Assembly (NCBI RefSeq): GCF_022229005.1
Contig: NZ_JAKKFD010000027.1
Location: 62,001-126,000, forward strand
From: Micromonospora trifolii
Lineage (GTDB): Bacteria; Actinomycetota; Actinomycetes; Mycobacteriales; Micromonosporaceae
Direction of reading: 5' to 3'
DNA length: 64,000 bases
The notes under the pieces are model-generated. The model worked only from the letters and a program-made list of their open reading frames with translations. It had not been told where the DNA came from and ran no database searches. The position numbers were made by a program, and so were the translations under genes. This document shows, one piece after another, positions 35,529 to 44,213 of the stretch (the first letter of the stretch is position 1; each line of letters begins with the position of its first letter).

Positions 35529-36581
35529 TCAACCACCGTCGCGGTCCGGCGACGGGCCGGGGTGTGTCGCCTCGGGGCTGGAGGGTGCGGCCCGGCGACC
35601 CCGGACCAGGCTCGCGCTGATCAGCCCGAGCCCTCCGAGCACGGTCCAGATCCCGAGGGCCGCAGCCGGCCAGCCGGCCGACCGCCAGTCGAAGTACACA
35701 GCGGCCTTGGTCAGGTCGTTGGCGAGCCCGGGGATGTTCCAGCGGTGCATGCCGCGCAGCACCCCGGGCAGGAACTCGGGCGCGTAGATGCCGCCGGAGC
35801 CCGGGTTGCCGAGCACCACCAGCAGCAGGATGACCAGCGCGGTGCCCGCGACACCGAGCCAGCCCTGGATGGCGCTGGCGAACATGGCGGCGGCGAAGAC
35901 GGCCAGCGCGCCGATGGCGGCGATCGTCGGTACGTCGTGGTGCCAGATGTCCAGGACGGGTCCGACCACCACCGCGCCGGCGATGCCGAGCAGCACGCTG
36001 TAGACCGCCAGGGCGGCGATGCGCAGTCCGGCCCGTCGCGCCGTACGGGGGGTGGTGCCGGCGGATATCCCGAGCACCGTCGAGGCGAGGTAGCCGCCGA
36101 GCACGTACCCGACGTTCAGGTAGAAGGGCACCACTCCGCGCGGATCGGCCGGGGTGACCGGCACCTTGTCGACGATCTGCAACGGGGTGCCGGTGCGGCC
36201 GGTGGCGGTGCCGAGGACCTCTTTGATGGCGCTGGTGGCAGAGGGGCCGGAGGCGCTCGCCACGGTCAGGAGGAGGCCGTTGTCGGATCCGGTGCTGAGG
36301 ACGGCGTACACCGCGCGGCTGAGCAGTCCGTGCTCGGCGGCGGCCGGGTCGTCGTACCCGACGGCTTTGAGGATGGTCGTCTGGCCGCGCACGGCGTCGA
36401 GCGTCGCCTGGGCGCGTTGGTCGCCGGAGACGACGCCGATCGGCAGGTCGCGGGGTGTGGGCTGGTGCAACGCGCCGACGTAGGCCGCGATGAACGCCGT
36501 GGCCAGCACGAGGGTGCCGAGGAGCAGTCCGATGCTGCGCGGCGCCCAGTCGCGAGCTGTGCCGTGCGATTCTTTGTCCAC
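35529..36581 (-). CDS. ABC-2-type/YhgE-like membrane protein
   Basis: A 350-residue membrane protein. One helix near residues 18-38 is followed by a large exterior domain (about 40-145: LPIGVVSGDQRAQATLDAVRGQ), then five to six helices (about 150-320). This layout resembles ABC-2-type transporter permeases and DUF3533-type proteins, but no ATPase gene is adjacent. A TAGGCT hexamer 6 nt before the GTG suggests a leaderless message. Function is unknown; export or envelope stress roles are guesses. Confidence 0.75.
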   Translation of the reverse strand: MDKESHGTARDWAPRSIGLLLGTLVLATAFIAAYVGALHQPTPRDLPIGVVSGDQRAQATLDAVRGQTTILKAVGYDDPAAAEHGLLSRAVYAVLSTGSDNGLLLTVASASGPSATSAIKEVLGTATGRTGTPLQIVDKVPVTPADPRGVVPFYLNVGYVLGGYLASTVLGISAGTTPRTARRAGLRIAALAVYSVLLGIAGAVVVGPVLDIWHHDVPTIAAIGALAVFAAAMFASAIQGWLGVAGTALVILLLVVLGNPGSGGIYAPEFLPGVLRGMHRWNIPGLANDLTKAAVYFDWRSAGWPAAALGIWTVLGGLGLISASLVRGRRAAPSSPEATHPGPSPDRDGG

Positions 36582-36587
36582 GTTGCT

Positions 36588-36593
36588 AGCCTA
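36588..36593 (-). promoter_or_regulatory. -10 element of probable leaderless promoter
   Basis: TAGGCT on the minus strand lies 6 nt before the GTG at 36581. No Shine-Dalgarno is present. Confidence 0.4.
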
Positions 36594-36735
36594 TGGTCCG
36601 TTTTGTGGACAGCCGGGCGGAACCAGTCGGCCGGGCGGCCGGCGGGGAACGCCACGGAGGCCGGTCCGGGTACGCCTGCCGGCGGCGGTCAAGATCCCCT
36701 GGCAACGGTCGGGTTCGATCCCAAGATCGCGCAAC

Positions 36736-36786
36736 ATCCAGGATGTAGTGGCCTCGCTGCGTCGATGCGGCCACTACATCCTGGAT
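36736..36786. repeat. intergenic inverted repeat, variant core, copy d
   Basis: Arms ATCCAGGATGTAGTGGCC (36736-36753) and its exact complement (36769-36786), 18/18, loop 15 nt. It lies between divergent genes. The core differs from the ATGAAGTTATTG type but arm length, GAT-containing tips and setting are the same. Confidence 0.8.
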
Positions 36787-36867
36787 CGAGCACGATCTCG
36801 CCGGAACGCGGGGTGACGCGCGCGGCGCGGACCTGGCCGGAAGGGGGTGGCTGTCGGTCGACGGGGC

Positions 36868-36873
36868 TAGGCT
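36868..36873 (+). promoter_or_regulatory. -10 element of probable leaderless promoter (mfd)
   Basis: TAGGCT followed by 7 nt and the GTG at 36881; no Shine-Dalgarno precedes this start. Confidence 0.4.
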
Positions 36874-36880
36874 TGTTGTC

Positions 36881-39800
36881 GTGCACCCCCCGTCCGGCTG
36901 GACGAGGGGCCGCCGTCGTGTGCGTCGACTCCCCGAAAGGTTTCCCTTGCTCACCGGTCTGTTCACCGCCGCACTGGCCGACCCCGGGCTGACCCGGGCG
37001 CGTGACCTGGCGCGCTCCGGTGCCGCCCAGGTCGACGGCCTCGACATCACCGCTCCGGCGGCGCTGCGCCCGTTCGCCGTCGCGGCGGTCGCCGCGGACA
37101 ACGACGGCGCCGGGCGACCGGTGCTGGCGGTGACCGCCACCACCCGGGAGGCCGACGACCTGGCCGCCGCGCTGGGCGGGTTGCTGCCGGCCGAGCAGGT
37201 AGTTGTCTTCCCCTCCTGGGAGACGCTGCCGCACGAGCGACTGTCCCCCCGCTCCGACACTGTCGGCCGGCGGCTGGCCGTGCTGCGCCGGCTGGCCCAC
37301 CCGCAGGCGACCGACGCGCACGGCGGCGCCGGGCCACTGCGAGTGGTGGTGGCTCCGGTCCGTTCGCTGCTCCAGCCGCAGCTCAAGGGGCTCGGTGATC
37401 TGGAGCCGGTGCAGCTCGCCGCCGGCGAGGAGGCGGACCTGGAAGAGGTCGCCCGCCGGCTGATCGACATGGCGTACGCCCGGGTCGACCTGGTCACCAA
37501 GCGTGGCGAGTTCGCGGTCCGCGGCGGCATCCTGGACGTCTTCCCGCCGACCGATGAGCACCCGTCCCGGGTCGAGTTCTGGGGCGACGAGGTGGAGGAG
37601 ATCCGCACCTTCGCCGTCGCCGACCAGCGCACCATCGAGCAGGTTCCGCTGCTCTGGGCGCCGCCCTGTCGGGAGTTGCTGCTCACCCCGGCGGTCCGCG
37701 ACCGGGCCGCCGCGCTCGCCGAGCAGCACCCCGAGCTGGCCGAGATCCTCGACAAGCTGGCCGAGGGCATCCCGGTGGAGGGGATGGAGTCGCTGGCCCC
37801 GGTGCTGGTCGGCCCCGACTCGCTGGAGCTGCTGCTGGACGCCATGCCGGCCGGCACCCACGTCCTGCTCTGTGACCCGGAGCGGATCCGCACCCGGGCG
37901 CACGACCTGGTGCGTACCTCGGAGGAGTTCCTGCAGGCCAGCTGGGCCGCCGCCGCGGTCGGTGGCCAGGCGCCGGTGGACGTCGGCGCCGCCGCCTTCC
38001 GCACCCTCGGCGAGGTACGCGCCGCAGCGGGCAGGCTCGGCCAGCCGTGGTGGACGCTGTCCCCGTTCGGCCTTCTCGAAGGGGAGACCGCCGAGACGCG
38101 GCAGCCCTGGGAGGACGCGCCGGAGCAGGCCCCCGTCACCCCGGACGACGCCATCGCTGTCACCCTGGCCGCCCAACCGGCGCCGCTGTATCACGGCGAG
38201 ACCTCGCGGGTGGTCGAGGACCTCAAGCGCTGGGCCGGCGAGGGTTGGTCGATCGCGCTGGTCTTCGAGGGGCACGGCCCCGCCCAGCGCGCGGTGGAGG
38301 TGCTGCGCGACGCCGGCCTGGGTGCCCGGTTGACCGAGGAGGTCCCGACCGCGCCCGTCCCCGGCGAGCTGGTTGTCACCTGTGGGGCGCTGAGCAGCGG
38401 GTTCGTCGACGAGGCGTCCCGCTTCGTGCTGCTCACCGGCAATGACGTGACCGGCGGTCGGGGCACCTCGACGCGGGACATGCGCAAGATGCCGAGCCGT
38501 CGGCGCAACACCATCGATCCGCTGGAGTTGAAGACCGGTGACCACGTGGTGCACGAGCAGCACGGCATCGGCCGCTACGTCGAGCTGGTGCAGCGCACCG
38601 TCAACGGTGCCAGCCGGGAATACCTCGTCATCGAGTACGCGGCCAGCAAGCGGGGCCAGCCCGGCGACCGGTTGTTCGTCCCGACCGACCAGCTCGACCA
38701 GCTCTCCCGTTACGTGGGCGGCGAACAGCCGACCCTGCACAAGATGGGCGGCTCGGACTGGCAGAAGTCCAAGGCCCGGGCCCGCAAGGCGGTCCGGGAG
38801 ATCGCCGCGCAGCTCATCCAGCTCTACGCCGCCCGAAAGGCGTCCAAGGGCCACTCGTTCGGCCCGGACACGCCGTGGCAGCGGGAGCTGGAGGACGCCT
38901 TCCCCTGGCAGGAGACGCCGGACCAGCTCGCCGCGATCGACGAGGTCAAGCGGGACATGGAGCAGACCGTCCCGATGGACCGGCTGATCTGCGGTGATGT
39001 CGGCTACGGCAAGACCGAGATCGCGGTCCGGGCGGCGTTCAAGGCGGTGCAGGACGGTAAGCAGGTGGCGGTGCTGGTGCCGACCACCCTGCTGGTGCAG
39101 CAGCACTACAACACGTTCGCCGAGCGGATGAGCCAGTTCCCGGTCCAGATTCGGCAGCTGTCCCGGTTCCAGACGCCGAAGGAGACCGAGCGGACGCTGG
39201 AGATGGTCGCCGACGGCACCGTCGACATCGTCATCGGTACGCACCGGCTGTTGCAGACGGCGACCCGCTTCAAGCAGCTGGGTCTGGTGATCGTCGACGA
39301 GGAGCAGCGCTTCGGTGTCGAGCACAAGGAGCACCTGAAGACGCTGCGCGCCTCGGTGGACGTGCTCAGCATGTCGGCCACCCCGATCCCGCGCACCCTG
39401 GAGATGGCGATCACCGGCATCCGGGAGATGTCCACCATCGCCACCCCGCCGGAGGAGCGGCACCCGGTGCTCACCTTCGTCGGCGCGCAGGACGACCGGC
39501 AGGTGGCCGCGTCCATCCACCGTGAGCTGCTCCGCGACGGGCAGGTCTTCTACCTGCACAACCGGGTCGAGTCGATCGACCGGGCGGCACGGCGGCTGCG
39601 GGAGCTGGTGCCCGAGGCGCGGGTCGCGGTGGCGCACGGCCAGATGGGCGAGGACGCCCTGGAGAAGGTCATGGTCGGCTTCTGGGAGAAGGAGTTCGAC
39701 GTCCTGGTCTGCACCACTATCGTCGAGTCGGGCATCGACATCCCGAACGCCAACACGCTGATCGTGGAGCGGGCCGACCTGCTCGGCCTGGCGCAACTGC

Positions 39801-40585
39801 ACCAGATTCGGGGCCGGGTCGGCCGGGGCCGGGAGCGGGCGTACGCCTACTTCCTCTACCCGCCGGAGAAGCCGCTCACCGAGCACGCCCACGAGCGGTT
39901 GGCGACCATCGCCCAGCACACCGAGTTGGGCGCCGGCATGTACGTGGCGATGAAGGACCTGGAGATCCGGGGCGCCGGCAACCTGCTCGGCGGCGAGCAG
40001 TCCGGGCACATCGAGGGCGTCGGCTTCGACCTGTACGTGCGGATGGTCGGCGAGGCGGTCTCCGCGTTCAAGGGTGAGCGGCCGGAGGAGGAGACCGACG
40101 TCAAGATCGACCTGCCGGTCGACGCGCACCTGCCACACGACTACGTGAGTGTGGAGCGGCTGCGCCTGGAGATGTACCGCAAGCTCGCCGAGGCGCGCGA
40201 CGAGGAGCGGCTGGGCGAGGTGATCGCCGAGATGACCGACCGGTACGGCGAGCCGCCGGCCCCGGTGCAGAACCTGGTGGAGGTGGCCCGGTTCCGTCTG
40301 CTGGCCCGCCGCTACGGCCTGGCCGACGTGTCCATGCAGGGCAAGCACGTACGGTTCGGCCCACTGCCCCTACCGGATTCGAAGCAGTTGCGGCTCAAGC
40401 GCTACCACCCGGATGCCGTCTACAAGCAGGCCACCGACCAGGTCAGCGTGCCCCGACCGACCACCCGTCGGATCGGCGGCGAGCCGCTGCGTGACCAGGC
40501 GCTGCTCCAGTGGTGCGCGCAACTGCTCTCCGATGTGCTCGGTGCCCCCGCCCCGCTCGCCGTCGCCGCGGGCGCGAGCGTCTGA
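36881..40585 (+). CDS. mfd: transcription-repair coupling factor
   Basis: Removes stalled RNA polymerase from DNA lesions and recruits UvrA. The 1234-residue protein has an N-terminal UvrB-homology module (to about 350), the RNA polymerase interaction domain beginning near DHVVHEQHGIGRYVEL (about 548), helicase motifs I (CGDVGYGKTEIAV, about 706) and II (DEEQRFGVEHKE, about 807), motif VI (QIRGRVGRGRERAYAYF) and the C-terminal TRCF domain. The GTG at 36881 follows a TAGGCT hexamer; TTG 36947 behind GAAAGG is an alternative that shortens it by 22 residues. Confidence 0.98.
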   Translation: MHPPSGWTRGRRRVRRLPERFPLLTGLFTAALADPGLTRARDLARSGAAQVDGLDITAPAALRPFAVAAVAADNDGAGRPVLAVTATTREADDLAAALGGLLPAEQVVVFPSWETLPHERLSPRSDTVGRRLAVLRRLAHPQATDAHGGAGPLRVVVAPVRSLLQPQLKGLGDLEPVQLAAGEEADLEEVARRLIDMAYARVDLVTKRGEFAVRGGILDVFPPTDEHPSRVEFWGDEVEEIRTFAVADQRTIEQVPLLWAPPCRELLLTPAVRDRAAALAEQHPELAEILDKLAEGIPVEGMESLAPVLVGPDSLELLLDAMPAGTHVLLCDPERIRTRAHDLVRTSEEFLQASWAAAAVGGQAPVDVGAAAFRTLGEVRAAAGRLGQPWWTLSPFGLLEGETAETRQPWEDAPEQAPVTPDDAIAVTLAAQPAPLYHGETSRVVEDLKRWAGEGWSIALVFEGHGPAQRAVEVLRDAGLGARLTEEVPTAPVPGELVVTCGALSSGFVDEASRFVLLTGNDVTGGRGTSTRDMRKMPSRRRNTIDPLELKTGDHVVHEQHGIGRYVELVQRTVNGASREYLVIEYAASKRGQPGDRLFVPTDQLDQLSRYVGGEQPTLHKMGGSDWQKSKARARKAVREIAAQLIQLYAARKASKGHSFGPDTPWQRELEDAFPWQETPDQLAAIDEVKRDMEQTVPMDRLICGDVGYGKTEIAVRAAFKAVQDGKQVAVLVPTTLLVQQHYNTFAERMSQFPVQIRQLSRFQTPKETERTLEMVADGTVDIVIGTHRLLQTATRFKQLGLVIVDEEQRFGVEHKEHLKTLRASVDVLSMSATPIPRTLEMAITGIREMSTIATPPEERHPVLTFVGAQDDRQVAASIHRELLRDGQVFYLHNRVESIDRAARRLRELVPEARVAVAHGQMGEDALEKVMVGFWEKEFDVLVCTTIVESGIDIPNANTLIVERADLLGLAQLHQIRGRVGRGRERAYAYFLYPPEKPLTEHAHERLATIAQHTELGAGMYVAMKDLEIRGAGNLLGGEQSGHIEGVGFDLYVRMVGEAVSAFKGERPEEETDVKIDLPVDAHLPHDYVSVERLRLEMYRKLAEARDEERLGEVIAEMTDRYGEPPAPVQNLVEVARFRLLARRYGLADVSMQGKHVRFGPLPLPDSKQLRLKRYHPDAVYKQATDQVSVPRPTTRRIGGEPLRDQALLQWCAQLLSDVLGAPAPLAVAAGASV

Positions 40586-40601
40586 GCCTGCGGTGTGCTC
40601 T

Positions 40602-40640
40602 CGACCAGGGGCGGTCGCGCGTCGACGCCGTCCCTGGTCG
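40602..40640 (+). terminator. hairpin after mfd
   Basis: A 13-bp stem (CGACCAGGG paired with CCCTGGTCG plus four inner pairs including one G-U), 17 nt after the mfd stop. Confidence 0.65.
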
Positions 40641-40701
40641 GGGGATCGGCGAAGGTGGGGGGCGTCACAACCCCGGGTGACGGCGTGAGAGAGTGACGGC
40701 T

Positions 40702-41457
40702 ATGCGTGCTCGCCGTCTTGCCGCCGTCGCCACTGTGGCGCTCGGCCTCGTCGCCCTCTCCGGTTGCCGTGCTGAGCCTGGTATCGCCGCTTACGTCGGT
40801 GACCAGCGCATCACCGACGTTCAGGTCACCGCCGCGATGAAGGACCTGCGGACGAAGAACCCGGCACCGGAGTCCTCCGCCGCCAGCGGGCAGCCCGCGG
40901 CGCCGCAACCGTCCCTGCCAAAGGTGGCCGACGTGGTTCGGGCCATGGTGCTGACCAAGGTGTGCGAGAAGCTCTCCGCCGAGAAGAACTACCAGCCGCG
41001 CGGCCAGGTGACCGCCGAGCAGGCCGCCCAGCAGCTCAGCCTCGACCCGGAGACCGCGCACGTGCGCGAGGTGGCGAAGTTCTTCACCTGCCTGTCCGGG
41101 TTGCCGGCCGAGCCGGTCGAGCCGAGCAAGGAAGAGCTCGCCGACGTGATCGCCGCCGGGCGTGCGGCCGGCAAGATCCCGGCCGAGGTGACCGATGAGG
41201 CCGCCACCCAACAGCTCGACGGCGAGCAGCTGCGCGGCGCGCTGGCCACCAAGAGGATCCTGGCCGAGGCGGTCGGTCGTTACGACGTCACCGTCAGCCC
41301 TCGGTACCGTCCGCTCGAGTTTCCGCTGCTCAGCTTCAGCGATGACGTACCCGCGGTGAGCGTGCCGTTGGGTGAGCCGGGTTCCGACGCGGTCACCGAC
41401 ATTTCCACCCCGGAGGGCCCGACCGCGACGCCGGAGGCCGAGGGTACGGCCAGCTGA
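40702..41457 (+). CDS. SurA N-terminal-type lipoprotein
   Basis: A 251-residue exported lipoprotein. The lipobox LSGC puts the acylated Cys at about residue 22, followed by a chaperone-like helical region (VGDQRITDVQVTAAMKDLR; VADVVRAMVLTKVCEKLSAEK) as in the N-terminal part of SurA/trigger-type foldases. No peptidyl-prolyl isomerase domain is present. The gene sits between mfd and mazG as in mycobacteria, where the neighbour is lpqU. ATG 40702 is chosen; GTG 40693 is in frame. It probably assists folding of exported proteins. Confidence 0.8.
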   Translation: MRARRLAAVATVALGLVALSGCRAEPGIAAYVGDQRITDVQVTAAMKDLRTKNPAPESSAASGQPAAPQPSLPKVADVVRAMVLTKVCEKLSAEKNYQPRGQVTAEQAAQQLSLDPETAHVREVAKFFTCLSGLPAEPVEPSKEELADVIAAGRAAGKIPAEVTDEAATQQLDGEQLRGALATKRILAEAVGRYDVTVSPRYRPLEFPLLSFSDDVPAVSVPLGEPGSDAVTDISTPEGPTATPEAEGTAS

Positions 41458-41459
41458 GC

Positions 41460-42446
41460 ATGACCGCACGGATCGTCCTTCTGGTCACCTCACCCCGGTT
41501 GCCCGCCGGCCTGTTGACCTCCGCGGCCTGGGACGTCGTACGCCAGAACCCGGTGTTCACCGGCGCGGACAGCGAGTTGACCACGGCCATGCGCCAGGCG
41601 GGCGCCGAGGTCACTGTGGTGGACGGCCCAGCGACGCAGCCGTTGCTGGACGCGGTGGCGACGCACGGCACCGTGGTGTGGCTGGCCGGTCCGGCGGGTG
41701 ACGAGGCGCTGGCCCGGGAGTTGGGTCTGCGGCTGGCCCGGCAGCCGGGGTTGGCCGAGATGGAGTTGATGTACGGCTCGTGGGATCCGCCGGGTGCCCG
41801 GCTGCTCGACGCGGTGGCCGTGCTGGATCGACTGGCCTCTCCGGGTGGTGACCCGTGGAAGCGGGCGCAGACGCACCGAAGCCTCGCCGGTTACCTGCTG
41901 GAGGAGAGCTACGAGGCGTACGACGCCATCAGCGCCGACGACACCGACGCGCTGCGCGAGGAGTTGGGCGACGTGTTGTTGCAGGTGGTGCTGCACGCGC
42001 GGCTCGCCGAGGAGTTGCCCGAGGACGAGCGGTGGACCATCGACGACGTGGCCGGTGGCCTGGTGGACAAGATGATCCGGCGTAATCCGCACGTCTTCGC
42101 GGGTGCCGAGGCGGGCACCCTGGAGGAGATCACCGAGAACTGGGAGCGGATCAAGCGCGCGGAGAAGGCGCGGCACTCGGTGTTGGACGGTGTGGCCCTG
42201 AGCCAGCCCGCGCTGGCCCTGGCAACGCAGATCCTCGGCCGCGCCGCCCGCAGGGGCATCGAGGTTCCGCCCCCGTTGGCGGACACCCAGGTGGACGCTG
42301 AAGCACGGCTGGGCGCCAGCCTGCTGGCAACGGTCGCCGCAGCCCGCGAGGCGGGCATCGACCCCGAAGCAGCTCTCCGCCGCGCCACCCTGGCCTACGC
42401 CGAAGCCATCCGCCACGCCGAACCCCCACCCGCCAGCCCACGGTGA
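41460..42446 (+). CDS. mazG: nucleoside triphosphate pyrophosphohydrolase
   Basis: Hydrolyses (d)NTPs to monophosphates and pyrophosphate, cleaning damaged nucleotide pools. The MazG domain (about residues 135-240) has the metal-binding motif LLEESYEAYDAI and the second motif EELGDVLLQVVLHA, then DKMIRRNPHVF. The N-terminal about 110 residues form a separate domain seen in actinobacterial MazG. It starts 2 nt after the lipoprotein stop. The last two bases of its TGA stop are the first two bases of inverted repeat copy c. Confidence 0.94.
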   Translation: MTARIVLLVTSPRLPAGLLTSAAWDVVRQNPVFTGADSELTTAMRQAGAEVTVVDGPATQPLLDAVATHGTVVWLAGPAGDEALARELGLRLARQPGLAEMELMYGSWDPPGARLLDAVAVLDRLASPGGDPWKRAQTHRSLAGYLLEESYEAYDAISADDTDALREELGDVLLQVVLHARLAEELPEDERWTIDDVAGGLVDKMIRRNPHVFAGAEAGTLEEITENWERIKRAEKARHSVLDGVALSQPALALATQILGRAARRGIEVPPPLADTQVDAEARLGASLLATVAAAREAGIDPEAALRRATLAYAEAIRHAEPPPASPR

Positions 42447-42499
42447 TCATGAAGTTATTGCCCCGACACGCCGAGGTGGATGGCAATAACTTCATGATC
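42445..42499. repeat. intergenic inverted repeat, GATC-type family, copy c
   Basis: Arms GATCATGAAGTTATTGCC (42445-42462) and its exact complement (42482-42499), 18/18, loop 19 nt containing CCGACACGCCG. The left arm begins within the mazG stop codon. Downstream GATCGACGG-AGTG matches the flank of copy a (GATCGACGGGGTG). Confidence 0.88.
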
Positions 42500-42541
42500 G
42501 ACGGAGTGGGCGGAACCGGCGGCGGGGCGCACAGCGGTCGG

Positions 42542-42547
42542 TAGGGT
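42542..42547 (+). promoter_or_regulatory. -10 element of probable leaderless promoter
   Basis: TAGGGT followed by 6 nt and the GTG at 42554 of the DUF885 gene. Confidence 0.4.
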
Positions 42548-42553
42548 GGGGCG

Positions 42554-44173
42554 GTGGAAGCGTTTGGGGTGCTGGCTGAGCGGGTCGTCGAGGCATTACT
42601 GGAGTCGCGGCCGGGGGTTGCCACCGCTGCCGGGGACCACCGGTTCGACGACCGGCTGCCGGACCTGTCCGCCGACGGGTTGACCGCCGATCGGGCGATG
42701 CTCTCCGACGCGGCCAACGCACTGTCCGAACTGGACCCGGACTCGCTCGACGTCGACGAGCAGGTCGACCACGCACTGCTCGCCTCATTCGTGGACCGGG
42801 AACTGTTCGAGCTGACCGAGATCCGGTCGCACGAGTGGGATCCGCTGCGCCACAACCCCGGCCCGCTGCTGCACCCGCTGCTGGCCCGCCCGTACGCCCC
42901 CGCGGAAGTGCGGCTGACCCAACTCGCCGGCCGGCTCTCCGCCGTACCGGACGCCCTGGCCACCGCCCGCGCGACGCTGCGGGACATGCCGCGCATCCAC
43001 GCGGAGACGGCGGTCGGGCAGTTCACCGGCACGGCCGCACTGATCCGCGACGAGCTGCCGGCGTTGCTCGCCCAGTCGCCGGGCCACCTCGACCGGGTCG
43101 AGCCGGCGGCCACCGCCGCGATCGCCGCGCTGGAGGAGTTCGTCGCCTGGCTGCGCACCGGCCTGGCCGCCGATGCCGGCCCCGGCCGTGACCCGCGACT
43201 GGGCCGGCGTCGCTGGGAGGCCCGGCTCTGGCACACCCTCGACACCGAGTTGGGCGCCGCCGAGATCCAGCGTCGCGCCTGGGCCAACCTGGATCGGGTC
43301 ACCGCGGAGATCCGCGAGGCGGCCGTCGAGCTGGTCGGTGGCCCGGCCGACGACGCGACGGTACGTCGGGCGCTGGACCTGCTCGCCGCCGAGCACCCGA
43401 ACGACGCGACGATCGTCGAACTGGCCGGGGTGACACTGGACGAGGCGACCGACTTCGTCCGCGCACACGACCTGGTCACACTGGTCGACGACCGGTGCGT
43501 GATCCAGGAGATGCCGGAGTTCGCCAGGGGGGTCGCTGCGGCGTACTGCGACGCGCCCGGCCCGCTGGAGACCGCCGCCCTGCCGACCTTCTACTGCATC
43601 GCGCCCACCCCGTCGGACTGGTCGGCGCAGCGGGTTGACTCCTTCTACCGCGAATACAACGCTCATATGATCCGCAACCTGACTGTGCACGAGGCGATGC
43701 CGGGGCACTTCCTCCAGCTCGCCCACGCCCGCCGCTACGTCGGTGGGACGCGGGTCCGCGCGCTGGCCGAGTCCGGCCCGTTCATCGAGGGCTGGGCGGT
43801 CTACGCGGAGGAGGTGATGACGGGGCTCGGCTTCGGCGGCCTGCCGGTGCGGTTGCAGCAGCTCAAGATGCAACTGCGGATGACCATCAACGCGTTGCTC
43901 GACCAGTTGGTGCACGCCGAGGACCTGCCCGAGGCCGAGGCGATGGCGTTGATGACCGGGCGCGGCTTCCAGGAGGAGGGCGAGGCGGCCGGCAAGTGGC
44001 GGCGCGCGCAACTGACCTCCACCCAGCTCTCCACCTACTTCGTCGGGTACAGCGAGGTGGCCGAGATCGCCGCCGCCCGTCCGGACGGCGTGTCGGTCCG
44101 CGACTGGCACGACGCGATGCTCGCCCACGACTGCCCGCCCCCGCGCCACCTGCGCACCCTGCTCGGTCTCTGA
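42554..44173 (+). CDS. DUF885 family putative metallopeptidase
   Basis: A 539-residue soluble protein of the DUF885 family. The conserved zinc-type motif VHEAMPGHFLQLAHA lies near residue 380 (HExxxGH layout), and GWAVYAEEVM follows near residue 416 with the third ligand candidate. Some relatives are carboxypeptidase-like. No signal peptide is visible, so it is predicted cytoplasmic. It appears to have its own promoter (TAGGGT 6 nt before the GTG) behind inverted repeat copy c. Confidence 0.88.
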   Translation: MEAFGVLAERVVEALLESRPGVATAAGDHRFDDRLPDLSADGLTADRAMLSDAANALSELDPDSLDVDEQVDHALLASFVDRELFELTEIRSHEWDPLRHNPGPLLHPLLARPYAPAEVRLTQLAGRLSAVPDALATARATLRDMPRIHAETAVGQFTGTAALIRDELPALLAQSPGHLDRVEPAATAAIAALEEFVAWLRTGLAADAGPGRDPRLGRRRWEARLWHTLDTELGAAEIQRRAWANLDRVTAEIREAAVELVGGPADDATVRRALDLLAAEHPNDATIVELAGVTLDEATDFVRAHDLVTLVDDRCVIQEMPEFARGVAAAYCDAPGPLETAALPTFYCIAPTPSDWSAQRVDSFYREYNAHMIRNLTVHEAMPGHFLQLAHARRYVGGTRVRALAESGPFIEGWAVYAEEVMTGLGFGGLPVRLQQLKMQLRMTINALLDQLVHAEDLPEAEAMALMTGRGFQEEGEAAGKWRRAQLTSTQLSTYFVGYSEVAEIAAARPDGVSVRDWHDAMLAHDCPPPRHLRTLLGL

Positions 44174-44180
44174 GAAGAAA

Positions 44181-44213
44181 CGCCGGGCCGCGCGGGTTCA
44201 GCGCCGCCCGGCG
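44181..44213. terminator. convergent hairpin
   Basis: CGCCGGGC pairs with GCCCGGCG (8 bp) over a 17-nt loop between DUF885 and nudC; the right arm is inside the nudC end. Confidence 0.4.

Noticed and set aside
36689..40348. 1219-codon open frame on the minus strand
   Set aside because: It is antisense to mfd; the minus-strand translation has no motif and shows shadow composition.
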